Source: JABDCD01 sp964469525 | Lineage (GTDB): Bacteria; Pseudomonadota; Alphaproteobacteria; Rickettsiales; SXRF01 | Assembly: GCA_964469525.1 (NCBI GenBank) | Contig: CAYXYU010000008.1 | Location: 29,649-93,648 of the forward strand | Reading direction: 5' to 3' | Length of the DNA stretch: 64,000 nucleotides | Shown: piece by piece, positions 1 to 8,077 of the stretch | Layout of the letters: each line of letters opens with the position of its first letter | Numbering within the stretch: position 1 is the first letter of the stretch | Program-made: the position numbers and the translations under genes | The notes under the pieces: generated by a model | The model's input: only the letters and a program-made list of their open reading frames with translations | Database searches by the model: none | What the model was told of the DNA's origin: nothing

Positions 1-197
1 AAGGAAAGGATGATGGCCGGGCCGGCATATTGCGCCGCCGCCTGGCCGGTCATCACGAAAATACCGGCGCCGATGATGCAGCCGATGCCGAGGCTGACCA
101 GGTTGGCCGCCGACAGCGTGCGCTTCAGCTCGCCGCGGTCCGATTCCTGCTGGATGACATGAACGGGTTTCTTGATGAAGCATTTAGCAAAGGACAT
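1..197 (-). CDS. APC-family amino acid permease, N-terminal part (cut by window edge)
   Basis: Only the first 65 codons are inside the window; the gene continues beyond base 1. The start ATG (195-197) has a GGGAG ribosome site just upstream. The translation has a cytoplasmic N-terminus with a GELKRTLSAANLV block, then the first membrane helix with a GIGCIIGAGIFV motif (about residues 37-48), which is characteristic of the amino acid/polyamine/cation (APC) superfamily, especially the CAT-like cationic amino acid transporters. It would be an inner-membrane uptake carrier. Substrate cannot be judged from this fragment. It is divergent from the His-rich lipoprotein gene, with an 88-base gap between them. 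Confidence 0.85.
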   Translation of the reverse strand, partial: MSFAKCFIKKPVHVIQQESDRGELKRTLSAANLVSLGIGCIIGAGIFVMTGQAAAQYAGPAIILS

Positions 198-230
198 GGA
201 TGACTCCCCGTTGTGTTTAGGCTTTTATCG

Positions 231-244
231 GTGTAGTTCTACAC
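231..244. promoter_or_regulatory. Inverted repeat in divergent promoter region
   Basis: GTGTAG-TT-CTACAC, two 6-bp arms around a 2-bp spacer, lies in the short gap between the divergent permease and lipoprotein genes. The position suits an operator controlling one or both, but no known regulator consensus is matched with certainty. Confidence 0.35.
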
Positions 245-285
245 GCTTATCCGGTTTTTGCAACGCGCTTATGCAGGGGGCCATT

Positions 286-1056
286 ATGAGATTGCCTGTT
301 TTTGCCGCACTCGCCGTGCTTTTCACCATGGTTTCCGCCTGCTCCAGCCTCACGCCTGCGGTCAAGGTGGAAGGCCCGCCCAAGCCCACTATCCGGCTGA
401 CATTGCTGCCGCAGCAGGCACTGGCTGCCGGACAGACCACGTCGGTACTGGTCAAGCTGACCCATATCGGGGAGCGGCGCCTGCTGACCGACGACGACCT
501 GCAGCCGGTGCATAACCATAGGGTCCACCTGCTCGCCGTTGATCCGACGCTCACCGACTATCAGCACCTGCATCCCGAGCCGACCTCCGTGCCTGGCGTT
601 TACCGCCTCACCTTCACGCCGGAAATCGGCAACGCCTACCGTATCTGGGCCGACATCATCCCGGCCGGAACCGGTATCCGTGAATTCCCCTATGCTGATC
701 TCGGGTCGCCGCGCGCACGTACGCTGGCGGACACGCGCGAAAAACTGGAAGCCGCAGCCGGAAAATACCGGTTTGCCCTGTTCTTCGACCATGCGCCGAT
801 CGCGGGGCAGGAAGTGACCGCACGCATTCGCATCACCACCCCCGATGGCCGCCCGGTGCAGGGCGACGTGATGCACAGCATCGGCATCTACAGCGACTAT
901 CACCATCTCCTGCCGACACAGCCGGTAGAAGGCGGGGAAGATACCGTATTCCGGCTGCTACCTTATAAGCCGGGATATGTCCGGCTGTTCGCGCTGATCC
1001 GGACCGGCGGGGCGGAAATGTCGGTGCCGTTTGGCTTCACCGTCGCGCCGCGCTGA
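286..1056 (+). CDS. Predicted lipoprotein with tandem His-rich metal-associated domains
   Basis: This 256-aa secreted protein has a lipobox (VSAC, Cys19), so it is probably anchored in a membrane facing the periplasm. The ATG at 286 was preferred to an in-frame upstream one because it follows AGGGGG and gives a clean signal peptide. The mature part seems to hold two related beta-rich domains (about residues 34-125 and 160-255). The first has a histidine cluster (H76, H78, H81, H94, H96, with a QHLHPEP motif), the second a YHHLLP motif at H206-H207. HLHPE-type domains occur in proteins near copper and respiratory-oxidase genes, so metal binding is a reasonable inference, but no enzyme function can be assigned. 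It converges with znuA, only 2 bases apart. Confidence 0.6.
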   Translation: MRLPVFAALAVLFTMVSACSSLTPAVKVEGPPKPTIRLTLLPQQALAAGQTTSVLVKLTHIGERRLLTDDDLQPVHNHRVHLLAVDPTLTDYQHLHPEPTSVPGVYRLTFTPEIGNAYRIWADIIPAGTGIREFPYADLGSPRARTLADTREKLEAAAGKYRFALFFDHAPIAGQEVTARIRITTPDGRPVQGDVMHSIGIYSDYHHLLPTQPVEGGEDTVFRLLPYKPGYVRLFALIRTGGAEMSVPFGFTVAPR

Positions 1057-1058
1057 TC

Positions 1059-1946
1059 TTATCGCAGGCATTCCTCCAACCCGTCGGCGAGTGATTCCAT
1101 CAACTGGAAATACAGCTCCGGCCCCGGCGTCAGCGAAGCGCCTTCCGGGTCGAGCACGCCGGAGCGCGCGCCGGTGCCGGCGACAAGATTCTCCACGATG
1201 CGCGCATCGAACTGCGGCTCGCGGAATACGCAGCGCACGTTGCGGTCAGTCAGCTGTCGTCGCAGGTCGCGCACATGCCCAGCCGATAGCGGCTGCTCTG
1301 GGTGCAGCGCGATGGCGCCGAGCGAGGACAGGCCGTAAGCCTTCTCCAGATACTGGTAGGCATCGTGGAAGACGATGAATGGTCGGCCCTGGAGCAGATG
1401 CAGCTGCGCCGCCAGCTGTGTGTCCATCGCATCAATACGCTTCTGCAACTCCGCGGCATTGGCCGCATACAATGCCTGCTTTTCCGGATAGAGCGCTGAC
1501 AACTGCCGTTCGATTTCCGCCACCATCGCTTTCGCGCTGGCCGGTAGCAGCCACAGATGCAAGTCATAGCCGGCATGACGCTGTGTGTCGTCATCGTGGT
1601 CGAGACGCACGGGGTATAAGGTGATGCCCGGCGCTTTCTCCATGGGCACATGTTTCACCTGCGGCAGGTTGGCAAACGGCTTCCAGAGAAAGCGCTCAAA
1701 GCTTTCCCCCATATAAAATACGATGTCCGCATTCTGCAGCGCGCGCATCTGCGACGGCTTCAGCGAGAAGCTATGCAGCGATGCGGCGCTCTCCACCAGC
1801 AGGACCGGCCGCTTATCATCGCCTGCCATGACAGCGGCCACCAGCGAATGCAGCGGCTTGATGCTGGCCACCACCTGGCCCCCCTCCGCACGCGCATCGC
1901 TGGCGACCAGGCAGAACAGTAAGATAACGTGTAACAGGTAACGCAT
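1059..1946 (-). CDS. znuA: Zinc ABC transporter substrate-binding protein
   Basis: This 295-aa periplasmic protein of the cluster A-I metal-binding family would capture Zn(II) for a ZnuBC-type importer. It has a signal peptide (MRYLLHVILLFCLVASDARA). The metal-ligand histidines are recognisable at H58 (LHSFSLKP), H130 (DLHLW) and H194 (VFHDAYQY). The charged His loop is short here (about residues 116-124, DHDDDTQRH), as in forms with a reduced loop. The start at 1946 was chosen for its AGGAAAA site; an upstream in-frame ATG would spoil the signal peptide. ZnuB and ZnuC are not in this window, so the gene is separated from its transporter partners. Manganese cannot be strictly excluded as substrate. 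Confidence 0.87.
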   Translation of the reverse strand: MRYLLHVILLFCLVASDARAEGGQVVASIKPLHSLVAAVMAGDDKRPVLLVESAASLHSFSLKPSQMRALQNADIVFYMGESFERFLWKPFANLPQVKHVPMEKAPGITLYPVRLDHDDDTQRHAGYDLHLWLLPASAKAMVAEIERQLSALYPEKQALYAANAAELQKRIDAMDTQLAAQLHLLQGRPFIVFHDAYQYLEKAYGLSSLGAIALHPEQPLSAGHVRDLRRQLTDRNVRCVFREPQFDARIVENLVAGTGARSGVLDPEGASLTPGPELYFQLMESLADGLEECLR

Positions 1947-1989
1947 ATTTTCCTGCCGATCCTTATAGCACACCTGTCAAGAGGGGAAA

Positions 1990-3753
1990 TCAAACCGGTG
2001 CGCAGCGCACCGCCAGCCACTGGCGCTCATTCTCGTCCAGCAGCGGGGAAAGCGACTCCAGCACCCAGGCGTGATAACCGTTGAGCCACTGCTTTTCCTC
2101 GGGCGACAGCATGGCGGCATCGACCAACCGCGTATCGATCGGCGCGCAGGTCAGGGTTTCAAAGGTGAGAAAGCCTTTATCGGGGGGCACCACCGACACC
2201 AGATTCTCGATACGGATGCCGAACGCGCCCGCCTTGTAGTAACCCGGCTCATTGGAAATGATCATGCCGGGTTTCAGCGCCGCGTCGCCGCCACGCTTGG
2301 CAATGCGCTGCGGCCCTTCATGCACGCCGAGAAAGCAGCCCACCCCGTGGCCGGTGCCGTGATCGTAGTCAATCCCGGCCTGCCACAGGTACTGCCGCGC
2401 CAGCGCATCGAGCTGCGATCCGGACGTGCCTTCGGGAAAGCGTGCGGTGGCGATGGCGATATGGCCCTTCAGCACGCGCGTGAAGCGGTCGCGCTGCTCC
2501 GGCGACGGCAGGCCGACCGGCACGGTGCGCGTGATATCGGTGGTGCCGTCGGGATACTGGCCACCGGAATCGAGCAGGAACAGCTCCCCTCTTTGCAGGA
2601 TGCGGTTGGTTGTCTCCGTTGCGCGGTAATGCACAATAGCGCCATGCGGACCGCTGCCGGCAATGGTCGTAAAGCTCGGCTCGACGAACATTGGATGCGC
2701 GGCGCGAAAGCCCAGCAGCTTGTCGCTCACCTCCAGCTCACGGACATCGCGCTTCGCGGTTTCCACATCGAGCCAGCACAGTAGTTTCGCCACCGCCGCT
2801 CCATCACGGATATGGGCATTGCGAATCCCCTGCAGTTCAGTGTCATTCTTACAGGCCTTGGGCAGCAAACACGGCTCCGGCGCTTCGACAATTTGCGCGC
2901 CTGCCTGTTGCAACACCTGTGTGAACCACATCGGCGCTGATGCAGGATCGCACAACACACGCTGTTTCTTGCGGCCAAGTGCCATAAGCCCGGCTTCCAG
3001 TCTTGCCGGATCGAGCAACTCCACTTCCTTTCCGAGATGCGCGCGAACGGCATCATTGCAACGCGAGGGCACAACGTAGAGCTGCACATGCGCGCTGCTG
3101 TCGATAATGGCTGTCGCCAACACCAGCGGCGTATGCTCCGTGTCGCGGGCGCGGATGTTGAGCAGCCAGCAGACGGCATCCGGCGCGGCGAGGACCGCCG
3201 CATCGGCATGCGCGGTTTTAAGTTGCGAAGCGATGTTCCGGCGCTTGTCCTGTGAGGATTCCCCGGCATATTTCAATTCGTGGATGAATAGCGGTGTTGC
3301 AGGTGCAGGCGGACGGTCCTCCCATACCATATCGACCAGGTTGGGACAGGGAACCAGTTCGGCCCCCGGCTTGGCGAGCGTCCGGCTCATGCGCTTCACC
3401 ATTGACTGCGTATAGAGTCTCGGATCGTAACCTACGCGCTCGCCACGCCGTAACTGACCGGCCAGCCAGGATTCGGGGGTAAGGATTGCAATATTGTGCC
3501 GCTCGAACAACGCCCCGTCGGTCTCACGCTCCGCCTGCAGCGTATAGCGCCCGTCCACGAACAGCGCCGCCTTGTTTTCCAGCACGGCCACGGTCCCTGC
3601 CGAACCGGAAAACTCCGAAAGCCACTCAACCCGCCGATGACAGGGAGGCGGGTATTCCGCCAGATATTCGTCGTGTACCGGCTGCAGATATCCTGCAAGT
3701 CCATGTTTTTTAACTATATCTCTTAGCAACTGTAATTTTTGAGCAGCATCCAT
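1990..3753 (-). CDS. pepP: Xaa-Pro aminopeptidase (M24B family, long form)
   Basis: This 587-aa cytoplasmic metallopeptidase would release N-terminal residues before proline. It has the three-part long form: two creatinase-like N-terminal domains (about 1-145 and 150-300) and a C-terminal pita-bread catalytic domain (about 310-540). The five metal ligands are visible: D395 (LLDSG), D406 (TTDITR), H469 (GTGHGVG), E502 (NEPGYY) and E516 (RIENLV). After the catalytic domain comes the tail typical of this form, with EKQWLNGYH. The start at 3753 excludes about 55 upstream codons that look like noncoding sequence and overlap the divergent BMP gene region. Length matches the roughly 590-600-aa alphaproteobacterial and eukaryotic APP1-like enzymes. 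Confidence 0.9.
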   Translation of the reverse strand: MDAAQKLQLLRDIVKKHGLAGYLQPVHDEYLAEYPPPCHRRVEWLSEFSGSAGTVAVLENKAALFVDGRYTLQAERETDGALFERHNIAILTPESWLAGQLRRGERVGYDPRLYTQSMVKRMSRTLAKPGAELVPCPNLVDMVWEDRPPAPATPLFIHELKYAGESSQDKRRNIASQLKTAHADAAVLAAPDAVCWLLNIRARDTEHTPLVLATAIIDSSAHVQLYVVPSRCNDAVRAHLGKEVELLDPARLEAGLMALGRKKQRVLCDPASAPMWFTQVLQQAGAQIVEAPEPCLLPKACKNDTELQGIRNAHIRDGAAVAKLLCWLDVETAKRDVRELEVSDKLLGFRAAHPMFVEPSFTTIAGSGPHGAIVHYRATETTNRILQRGELFLLDSGGQYPDGTTDITRTVPVGLPSPEQRDRFTRVLKGHIAIATARFPEGTSGSQLDALARQYLWQAGIDYDHGTGHGVGCFLGVHEGPQRIAKRGGDAALKPGMIISNEPGYYKAGAFGIRIENLVSVVPPDKGFLTFETLTCAPIDTRLVDAAMLSPEEKQWLNGYHAWVLESLSPLLDENERQWLAVRCAPV

Positions 3754-3838
3754 GGCGCCGTTTACCTTTTTCCCATGTCTTTCTGATACAGTATGGGAAT
3801 TATACGCGCGACCTGGCCACACCATAAGCGAAAAAACC

Positions 3839-4849
3839 ATGCTGCTGCGGACTATCTTACGGCTGGCCCTGGGAATCGGCCTGCTTCTGGCCGGAACCGC
3901 CCATGCCATGCCACCCACCCTTTGGCCTCAGTCTGACAGTCGCAACCTTTCAATGCATTCACTACTCCCCGTTGCGGTAATTTATTTTACCGGCGGCAAG
4001 GCCGATTCCGCCCATAACGAGATGGTGCGTTCCATCATTCGCCAGTCGAAAAGCGGCCTCGGGCTCACCGTTTACGAACACGTGCTGGACAGCGAACGGG
4101 CGCTGGCGTCAACGATCGAACGAATCGCAGAGGAGAAAATCGGGCTGATTGTCATCGTCAAGCCGCGCGACAGGGATGCGCTGATGCGGATTCCCGGCCT
4201 CTACCCGGATATCCGCTTCTCCGTCATCGACGTGCCCGAACCGCTGTACCTGGTCAATGTGCATTCAATGCATTTCCATGAGGCATCGGGGGCTTATATG
4301 ATCGGGGCGCTGGCAGCGATGCAATCCGGCACCGGCAGCATCGGTTTCATCAGCAGGCGAGACGATGACGACATGCGCAACCTTGCCTATGCATTCTTTC
4401 AGGGAGCAAAATACATCGATCCCGATATCGAAGTGGTGCGCCAGCTGGAAGCGCGCACATCACGCGGTCGACTTTCCCCCCCTCCTGGCAATGCCGACAT
4501 AATGTTCGTACTCGATGAGGCGCTGTTCGATGCCAGCCTGCGTACGGCGCATGAATCGAAACGCCTTGTCATTCCCTTCGACCACGACCTGACCTCGGAG
4601 CATCCGGGCTTTGTGCTGACCAGCCTGCTCAAGCATTATGACCTGGCGCTGTACGAGACGCTGAGACGCTATCGCCATGGCGACTGGCAGCCAGGCAGCC
4701 ATATACTGGGCGCTGGCGAAGGATATATCGATTATGTGCTTGCTGCCGGGAACCGGAATCTGCTGAGCAAAAAAACTATCGACCGCATGGAACATATTAA
4801 GGATTTGATGGCGCAGGGCCTCCTGGAAGTGGTGCCGCTGGGGCAGTAA
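3839..4849 (+). CDS. BMP-family periplasmic substrate-binding protein (orphan)
   Basis: This 336-aa protein begins with a signal peptide (residues 1 to about 24, ending AGTAHA) and continues as a type 1 periplasmic-binding fold. Family marks are the HEASGAYMIGALAAM helix followed by GSIGFISRRDDDDMRNLAYAFFQGAK, which matches the basic-membrane-protein (BMP/Med) group that binds nucleosides or related ligands for ABC importers. No permease or ATPase is adjacent: the flanking genes are pepP (divergent) and prmA (convergent, ending at the next base). It may therefore serve a distant transporter or act as a sensor. The start at 3839 gives the best signal peptide but has only a weak ribosome site. 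Confidence 0.7.
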   Translation: MLLRTILRLALGIGLLLAGTAHAMPPTLWPQSDSRNLSMHSLLPVAVIYFTGGKADSAHNEMVRSIIRQSKSGLGLTVYEHVLDSERALASTIERIAEEKIGLIVIVKPRDRDALMRIPGLYPDIRFSVIDVPEPLYLVNVHSMHFHEASGAYMIGALAAMQSGTGSIGFISRRDDDDMRNLAYAFFQGAKYIDPDIEVVRQLEARTSRGRLSPPPGNADIMFVLDEALFDASLRTAHESKRLVIPFDHDLTSEHPGFVLTSLLKHYDLALYETLRRYRHGDWQPGSHILGAGEGYIDYVLAAGNRNLLSKKTIDRMEHIKDLMAQGLLEVVPLGQ

Positions 4850-5752
4850 TCAGCGCGTAAGGATCAGCGTGCACCATTCGCCGTGCAGGATGCGCTTCTT
4901 CAGCTTCAGCCCCTGCATCAGATGTGCCGACAGCACTTCCTTCTCCTGCGACCGCAGCAGCCCCGACAGTACCGCCGCGCCGTCGGCCGCCAGATGCGCC
5001 TCCAGATCAGGCGCAAAAGCGACCAGCGGCCGCGCCAGGATATTGGAGAGGATCAGGTCATACGGCCGGCCGCGCCGCACCCGCTCGCCGGCGTAGCCGT
5101 CGGATACGGCACAGGTGACCTGCGCCTGCACGCGGTTGACGCGCACATTCTCCTGCGCCACGCGCACCGCCACCGGGTCGATGTCGGCGGCCAGTACCTC
5201 CGCGTTCCAGACTTTCGCGGCCGCAATGGCGAGGATGGCCGAGCCGCAACCCATATCGAGCACGCGCCGCACCTCGCGCCGCCGCGCCAGCCAGTGGATG
5301 GCCTCCAGGCAGCCGCGCGTCGTGCCGTGCTCGCCGGAGCCGAAGGCTGCGCCGGCATCAACCTTGATGGGGATGGTACCCGGCGGCACACGCGGATCAT
5401 GCGATCCATGCACGTAGAAGCAGCCGATGGCAAGCGGCGGAAAATTTTGTGCCACCTGCGCCAGCCAGTCCTGCGGCTCCAGTCTACCCAGCACGACCAG
5501 CGGCTTGTCGATGTGATGCAGTGAAGAGAGAATCAGCAGGCGGCGTTCGATATCCGCCATGTCCGGCCTGCTGCCGCACAGCAAGTCGATCGTCCAGATA
5601 TGGTTCTTCTCATCCGTCTCGAAGGCGGAGACCGAGATTGCGATATCGTTGAACGCCTCCTCCGCCGTCCCAGCCGCCCTATGCGGTAACATGAACGTTA
5701 CCTTCCAGTGTTCGTCGGCCTGCGCGAAGGGGTTATCGTTGGAATATTGCAT
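4850..5752 (-). CDS. prmA: Ribosomal protein L11 methyltransferase
   Basis: This 300-aa class I SAM-dependent methyltransferase trimethylates ribosomal protein L11. It has the PrmA signature DAGAAFGSGEHGTT, the SAM-binding motif I (DMGCGSAILAIAAAK), an acidic motif II (AADIDPVAV) and the SNILARPL loop that replaces NPPY. The start has an AAGGAA site. It closes the minus-strand block that begins with mraZ, separated from ligA by a palindromic repeat element. The N-terminal half is the L11-binding region and is more divergent, as is usual. Confidence 0.93.
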   Translation of the reverse strand: MQYSNDNPFAQADEHWKVTFMLPHRAAGTAEEAFNDIAISVSAFETDEKNHIWTIDLLCGSRPDMADIERRLLILSSLHHIDKPLVVLGRLEPQDWLAQVAQNFPPLAIGCFYVHGSHDPRVPPGTIPIKVDAGAAFGSGEHGTTRGCLEAIHWLARRREVRRVLDMGCGSAILAIAAAKVWNAEVLAADIDPVAVRVAQENVRVNRVQAQVTCAVSDGYAGERVRRGRPYDLILSNILARPLVAFAPDLEAHLAADGAAVLSGLLRSQEKEVLSAHLMQGLKLKKRILHGEWCTLILTR

Positions 5753-5768
5753 AATTCCTTGCGTTATA

Positions 5769-5854
5769 CGTCATCACCCGAATCGCGTAGCGATTCTAGG
5801 GTGATCCAGATCTGGGCTCCCCTGGAATTTGCTGCGCAAGTTCGGGGAATGACG
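5769..5854. repeat. Dispersed two-hairpin repeat, family A, copy 1
   Basis: The element runs from CGTCATCACCC to GAATGACG and holds two internal hairpins: GAATCGC-GTA-GCGATTC and a TTTGCTGCGCAA region. Three more copies with the same outer ends and arm sequences lie near 32.4, 38.2 and 44.6 kb. It sits in the prmA-ligA gap, where its hairpins could affect termination or message stability. Confidence 0.8.
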
Positions 5855-5855
5855 A

Positions 5856-7934
5856 TTATTTTTTCCCCTCAATCATATCCAGCCATTCCTCTTCCGAGAG
5901 CACTCTTACCCCTAGCTCTTTCGCTTTTTTCAGCTTCGAGCCCGCTTCTTCGCCGGCGATGACATAATCGGTCTTGGACGACACGGAACTCGCCACCTTG
6001 GCACCGAGCGATTCGGCGCGGGACTTCGCCTCATCGCGCGTCATCTTTTCCAGCGTGCCGGTGAATACCACCGTCTTGTCCGACACCGGCGAATCGGCGG
6101 CGACTTTCTCTGCGTCGCGGATACGCAGCTCCTTTCCCAGCGCCCTGACGATGTCGATATTATGCGGCTCACGGAAGAAATCGGTCACCGCCTCGACCAC
6201 CGTCGGCCCGATGCCGTCGATGCAGTCCAATTCCTCCAGCGCTTCCTCATCTTTGGGCAGGCGCTTCATCGCCATGAACCACGCGTCGAACGAGCCGTAA
6301 TAACGCGCCAGCAGCTTGGCGGTGATTTCGCCGACATGCCGAATGCCTAGCGCATAAATGAATTTTTCCAGCCCCGCGTCCCGCGCTTTCTCGATCGCGC
6401 CCATGAGATTCTCGACCGATTTCTTCCCCCAGCCCTCCCGTGCCTCGATCAGCAGCACTTTTTCCTTCAGATGGAAAATGTCGACGACGGTGTGAATCAG
6501 CCCACCCTGGAAAAACGCGGCGATCTGCTTCTCGCCGAGCCCTTCGATATCGAGTGCGCCGCGGCTGGCGAAATGGATCAACCGCTCGACCAGCTGCGCC
6601 TCGCATAGCAGCCCGCCGGTGCAGCGACGCACCGCCTCGCCTTCCTCGCGCACCGCCAGGCTGCCGCAGACCGGGCAGTGGTCAGGGTAGCGGAAGGGCT
6701 TCGCGTTTTTTGGGCGGCGGCTCTTATCGACGGAAACCAGCTGCGGGATGACATCGCCGGCGCGCTGGATGGTGACGGTATCGCCGATGCGCACATCCTT
6801 GCGCGCGATTTCATCCTCGTTATGCAGCGTGATATTGGTGATGGTGACGCCGCCGACGAAGGTGGGCTTCACGCGGGCCGTCGGCGTCAGCGCCCCCGTC
6901 CGCCCGACGGTGATCATGACATCCTCGACCACCGTCACCGCCTGCTCGGGCGGAAACTTATGCGCAATCGCCCAGCGCGGTGCCCGGCCTACTTCGCCTA
7001 GGCGTTTCTGCCAATCGAGACGGTCGACCTTGTAGACGAGTCCATCGATATCAAAAAATAATTTTTGACGCCCCTCTTTCAGCATAAAGTTATAATATGT
7101 AATAGCTGAATCAATATCACCTGAAGCTAACTGAGCCTGTCTTGGTCCTGATGGAGAAATGGTTCTAAATCCCCATCTAGCCATTTTCATTATAAAATCA
7201 TTATGACTATTACCTATATCCCTATCCGCACTTACTTCTCCCCAGCCATAAATAAAATAACTCAGGGGCCGTCCAGCAGTAATGGTAGGATCTAATTGTC
7301 TTAAAGAGCCTGCAGCAGCATTTCTAGGGTTAGCAAATAGCGGCTCTCCTGCCTTCTCTCGTATTCCATTTAATTTTTTAAATCCTTCGCGCGTCATATA
7401 GACTTCTCCGCGCACCTCCAGCACCTCCGGATAGTCTCCATTTAAAGTGAGCGGAAGAATCGTGGCGAGATTAGCGGTAACGTTCTCGCCGACCTCGCCG
7501 TCACCCCGCGTCACACCGAGCACGAATTTGCCTCTCTCATAACGTGCGGCAAACGATAGCCCGTCGATTTTTGGCTCGCATACGTAAAGAATTGGTTCGT
7601 CCTCCGCCAGATTGAGGAAACGGCGTATGCGCTCTTCAAAATCCCTCACCTCCTCCTCGTTCATCGCATTATTCAGCGACAGCATCGGCACGCTGTGGCG
7701 CACCTTGGCGAAGGTGGGAAGCGGCGCGGCGCCGACTTTCTGCGTCGGCGAGTCAGGCGTTTGCAATTCGGGAAACTGTTTCTCGAGCTGCTCCAGCGCG
7801 CGGCGCAGCGCATCATACTCAGCGTCGGAAATCTCCGGCGCGTCGTGCTGGTAATACAGCCTGTCGTGATGGCGAATGGCGTCGGCCAGCCGTTTCCATT
7901 CCTTCTTCGCAGATTCCAAACGCAGGGCAGTCAT
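5856..7934 (-). CDS. ligA: NAD-dependent DNA ligase
   Basis: This 692-aa enzyme seals nicks in replication and repair using NAD+. Domains in order: Ia and adenylation (about 1-320, with nucleotidyl lysine K122 in CEPKIDGLS), OB fold, four-Cys zinc finger (CPVCG ... CTGGLLCEAQ), helix-hairpin-helix region, and C-terminal BRCT (SDKTVVFTGTLEKMTRDEAK). Translation probably begins at MTALRLESAK (7934) because residues upstream come from a repeat element. A roughly 360-bp internal segment (about 7045-7400, adenylation domain) is strikingly AT-rich, with 20 of 60 G+C in 7081-7140, while both flanks are near 60 percent. The reading frame and motifs remain intact, suggesting a gene-conversion or recombination patch. 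Confidence 0.96.
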   Translation of the reverse strand: MTALRLESAKKEWKRLADAIRHHDRLYYQHDAPEISDAEYDALRRALEQLEKQFPELQTPDSPTQKVGAAPLPTFAKVRHSVPMLSLNNAMNEEEVRDFEERIRRFLNLAEDEPILYVCEPKIDGLSFAARYERGKFVLGVTRGDGEVGENVTANLATILPLTLNGDYPEVLEVRGEVYMTREGFKKLNGIREKAGEPLFANPRNAAAGSLRQLDPTITAGRPLSYFIYGWGEVSADRDIGNSHNDFIMKMARWGFRTISPSGPRQAQLASGDIDSAITYYNFMLKEGRQKLFFDIDGLVYKVDRLDWQKRLGEVGRAPRWAIAHKFPPEQAVTVVEDVMITVGRTGALTPTARVKPTFVGGVTITNITLHNEDEIARKDVRIGDTVTIQRAGDVIPQLVSVDKSRRPKNAKPFRYPDHCPVCGSLAVREEGEAVRRCTGGLLCEAQLVERLIHFASRGALDIEGLGEKQIAAFFQGGLIHTVVDIFHLKEKVLLIEAREGWGKKSVENLMGAIEKARDAGLEKFIYALGIRHVGEITAKLLARYYGSFDAWFMAMKRLPKDEEALEELDCIDGIGPTVVEAVTDFFREPHNIDIVRALGKELRIRDAEKVAADSPVSDKTVVFTGTLEKMTRDEAKSRAESLGAKVASSVSSKTDYVIAGEEAGSKLKKAKELGVRVLSEEEWLDMIEGKK

Positions 7935-7950
7935 CGCTAGCCTGTTCAGA

Positions 7951-8067
7951 AATTCATTTGGGTGAGGGAAGCGCGCGAAACAATCGCCCGCAGAACCGGA
8001 GCGTACACCATAGCACGTGAGGATTTGAGGACGATTGTGACAAGCAGATTCCCCACCCAAATGGATT
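7951..8067. repeat. Long inverted-repeat element, family G, copy 1
   Basis: The outer arms are ATTTGGGTG at the left and CACCCAAAT at the right, with further internal complementarity (ACAATCG / CGATTGT). The core carries CGGAGCGTAC followed by CACGTGAGG. A second copy lies between fkbM and ftsZ. The element fills the recN-ligA gap and could form one long hairpin in RNA. Confidence 0.75.
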
Positions 8068-8077
8068 TATGCATAGG

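Noticed and set aside
7045..7400. Mobile element inserted in ligA
   Set aside because: Despite the AT-rich patch there is no insertion: protein length and motifs are those of normal LigA, and no terminal repeats were seen.
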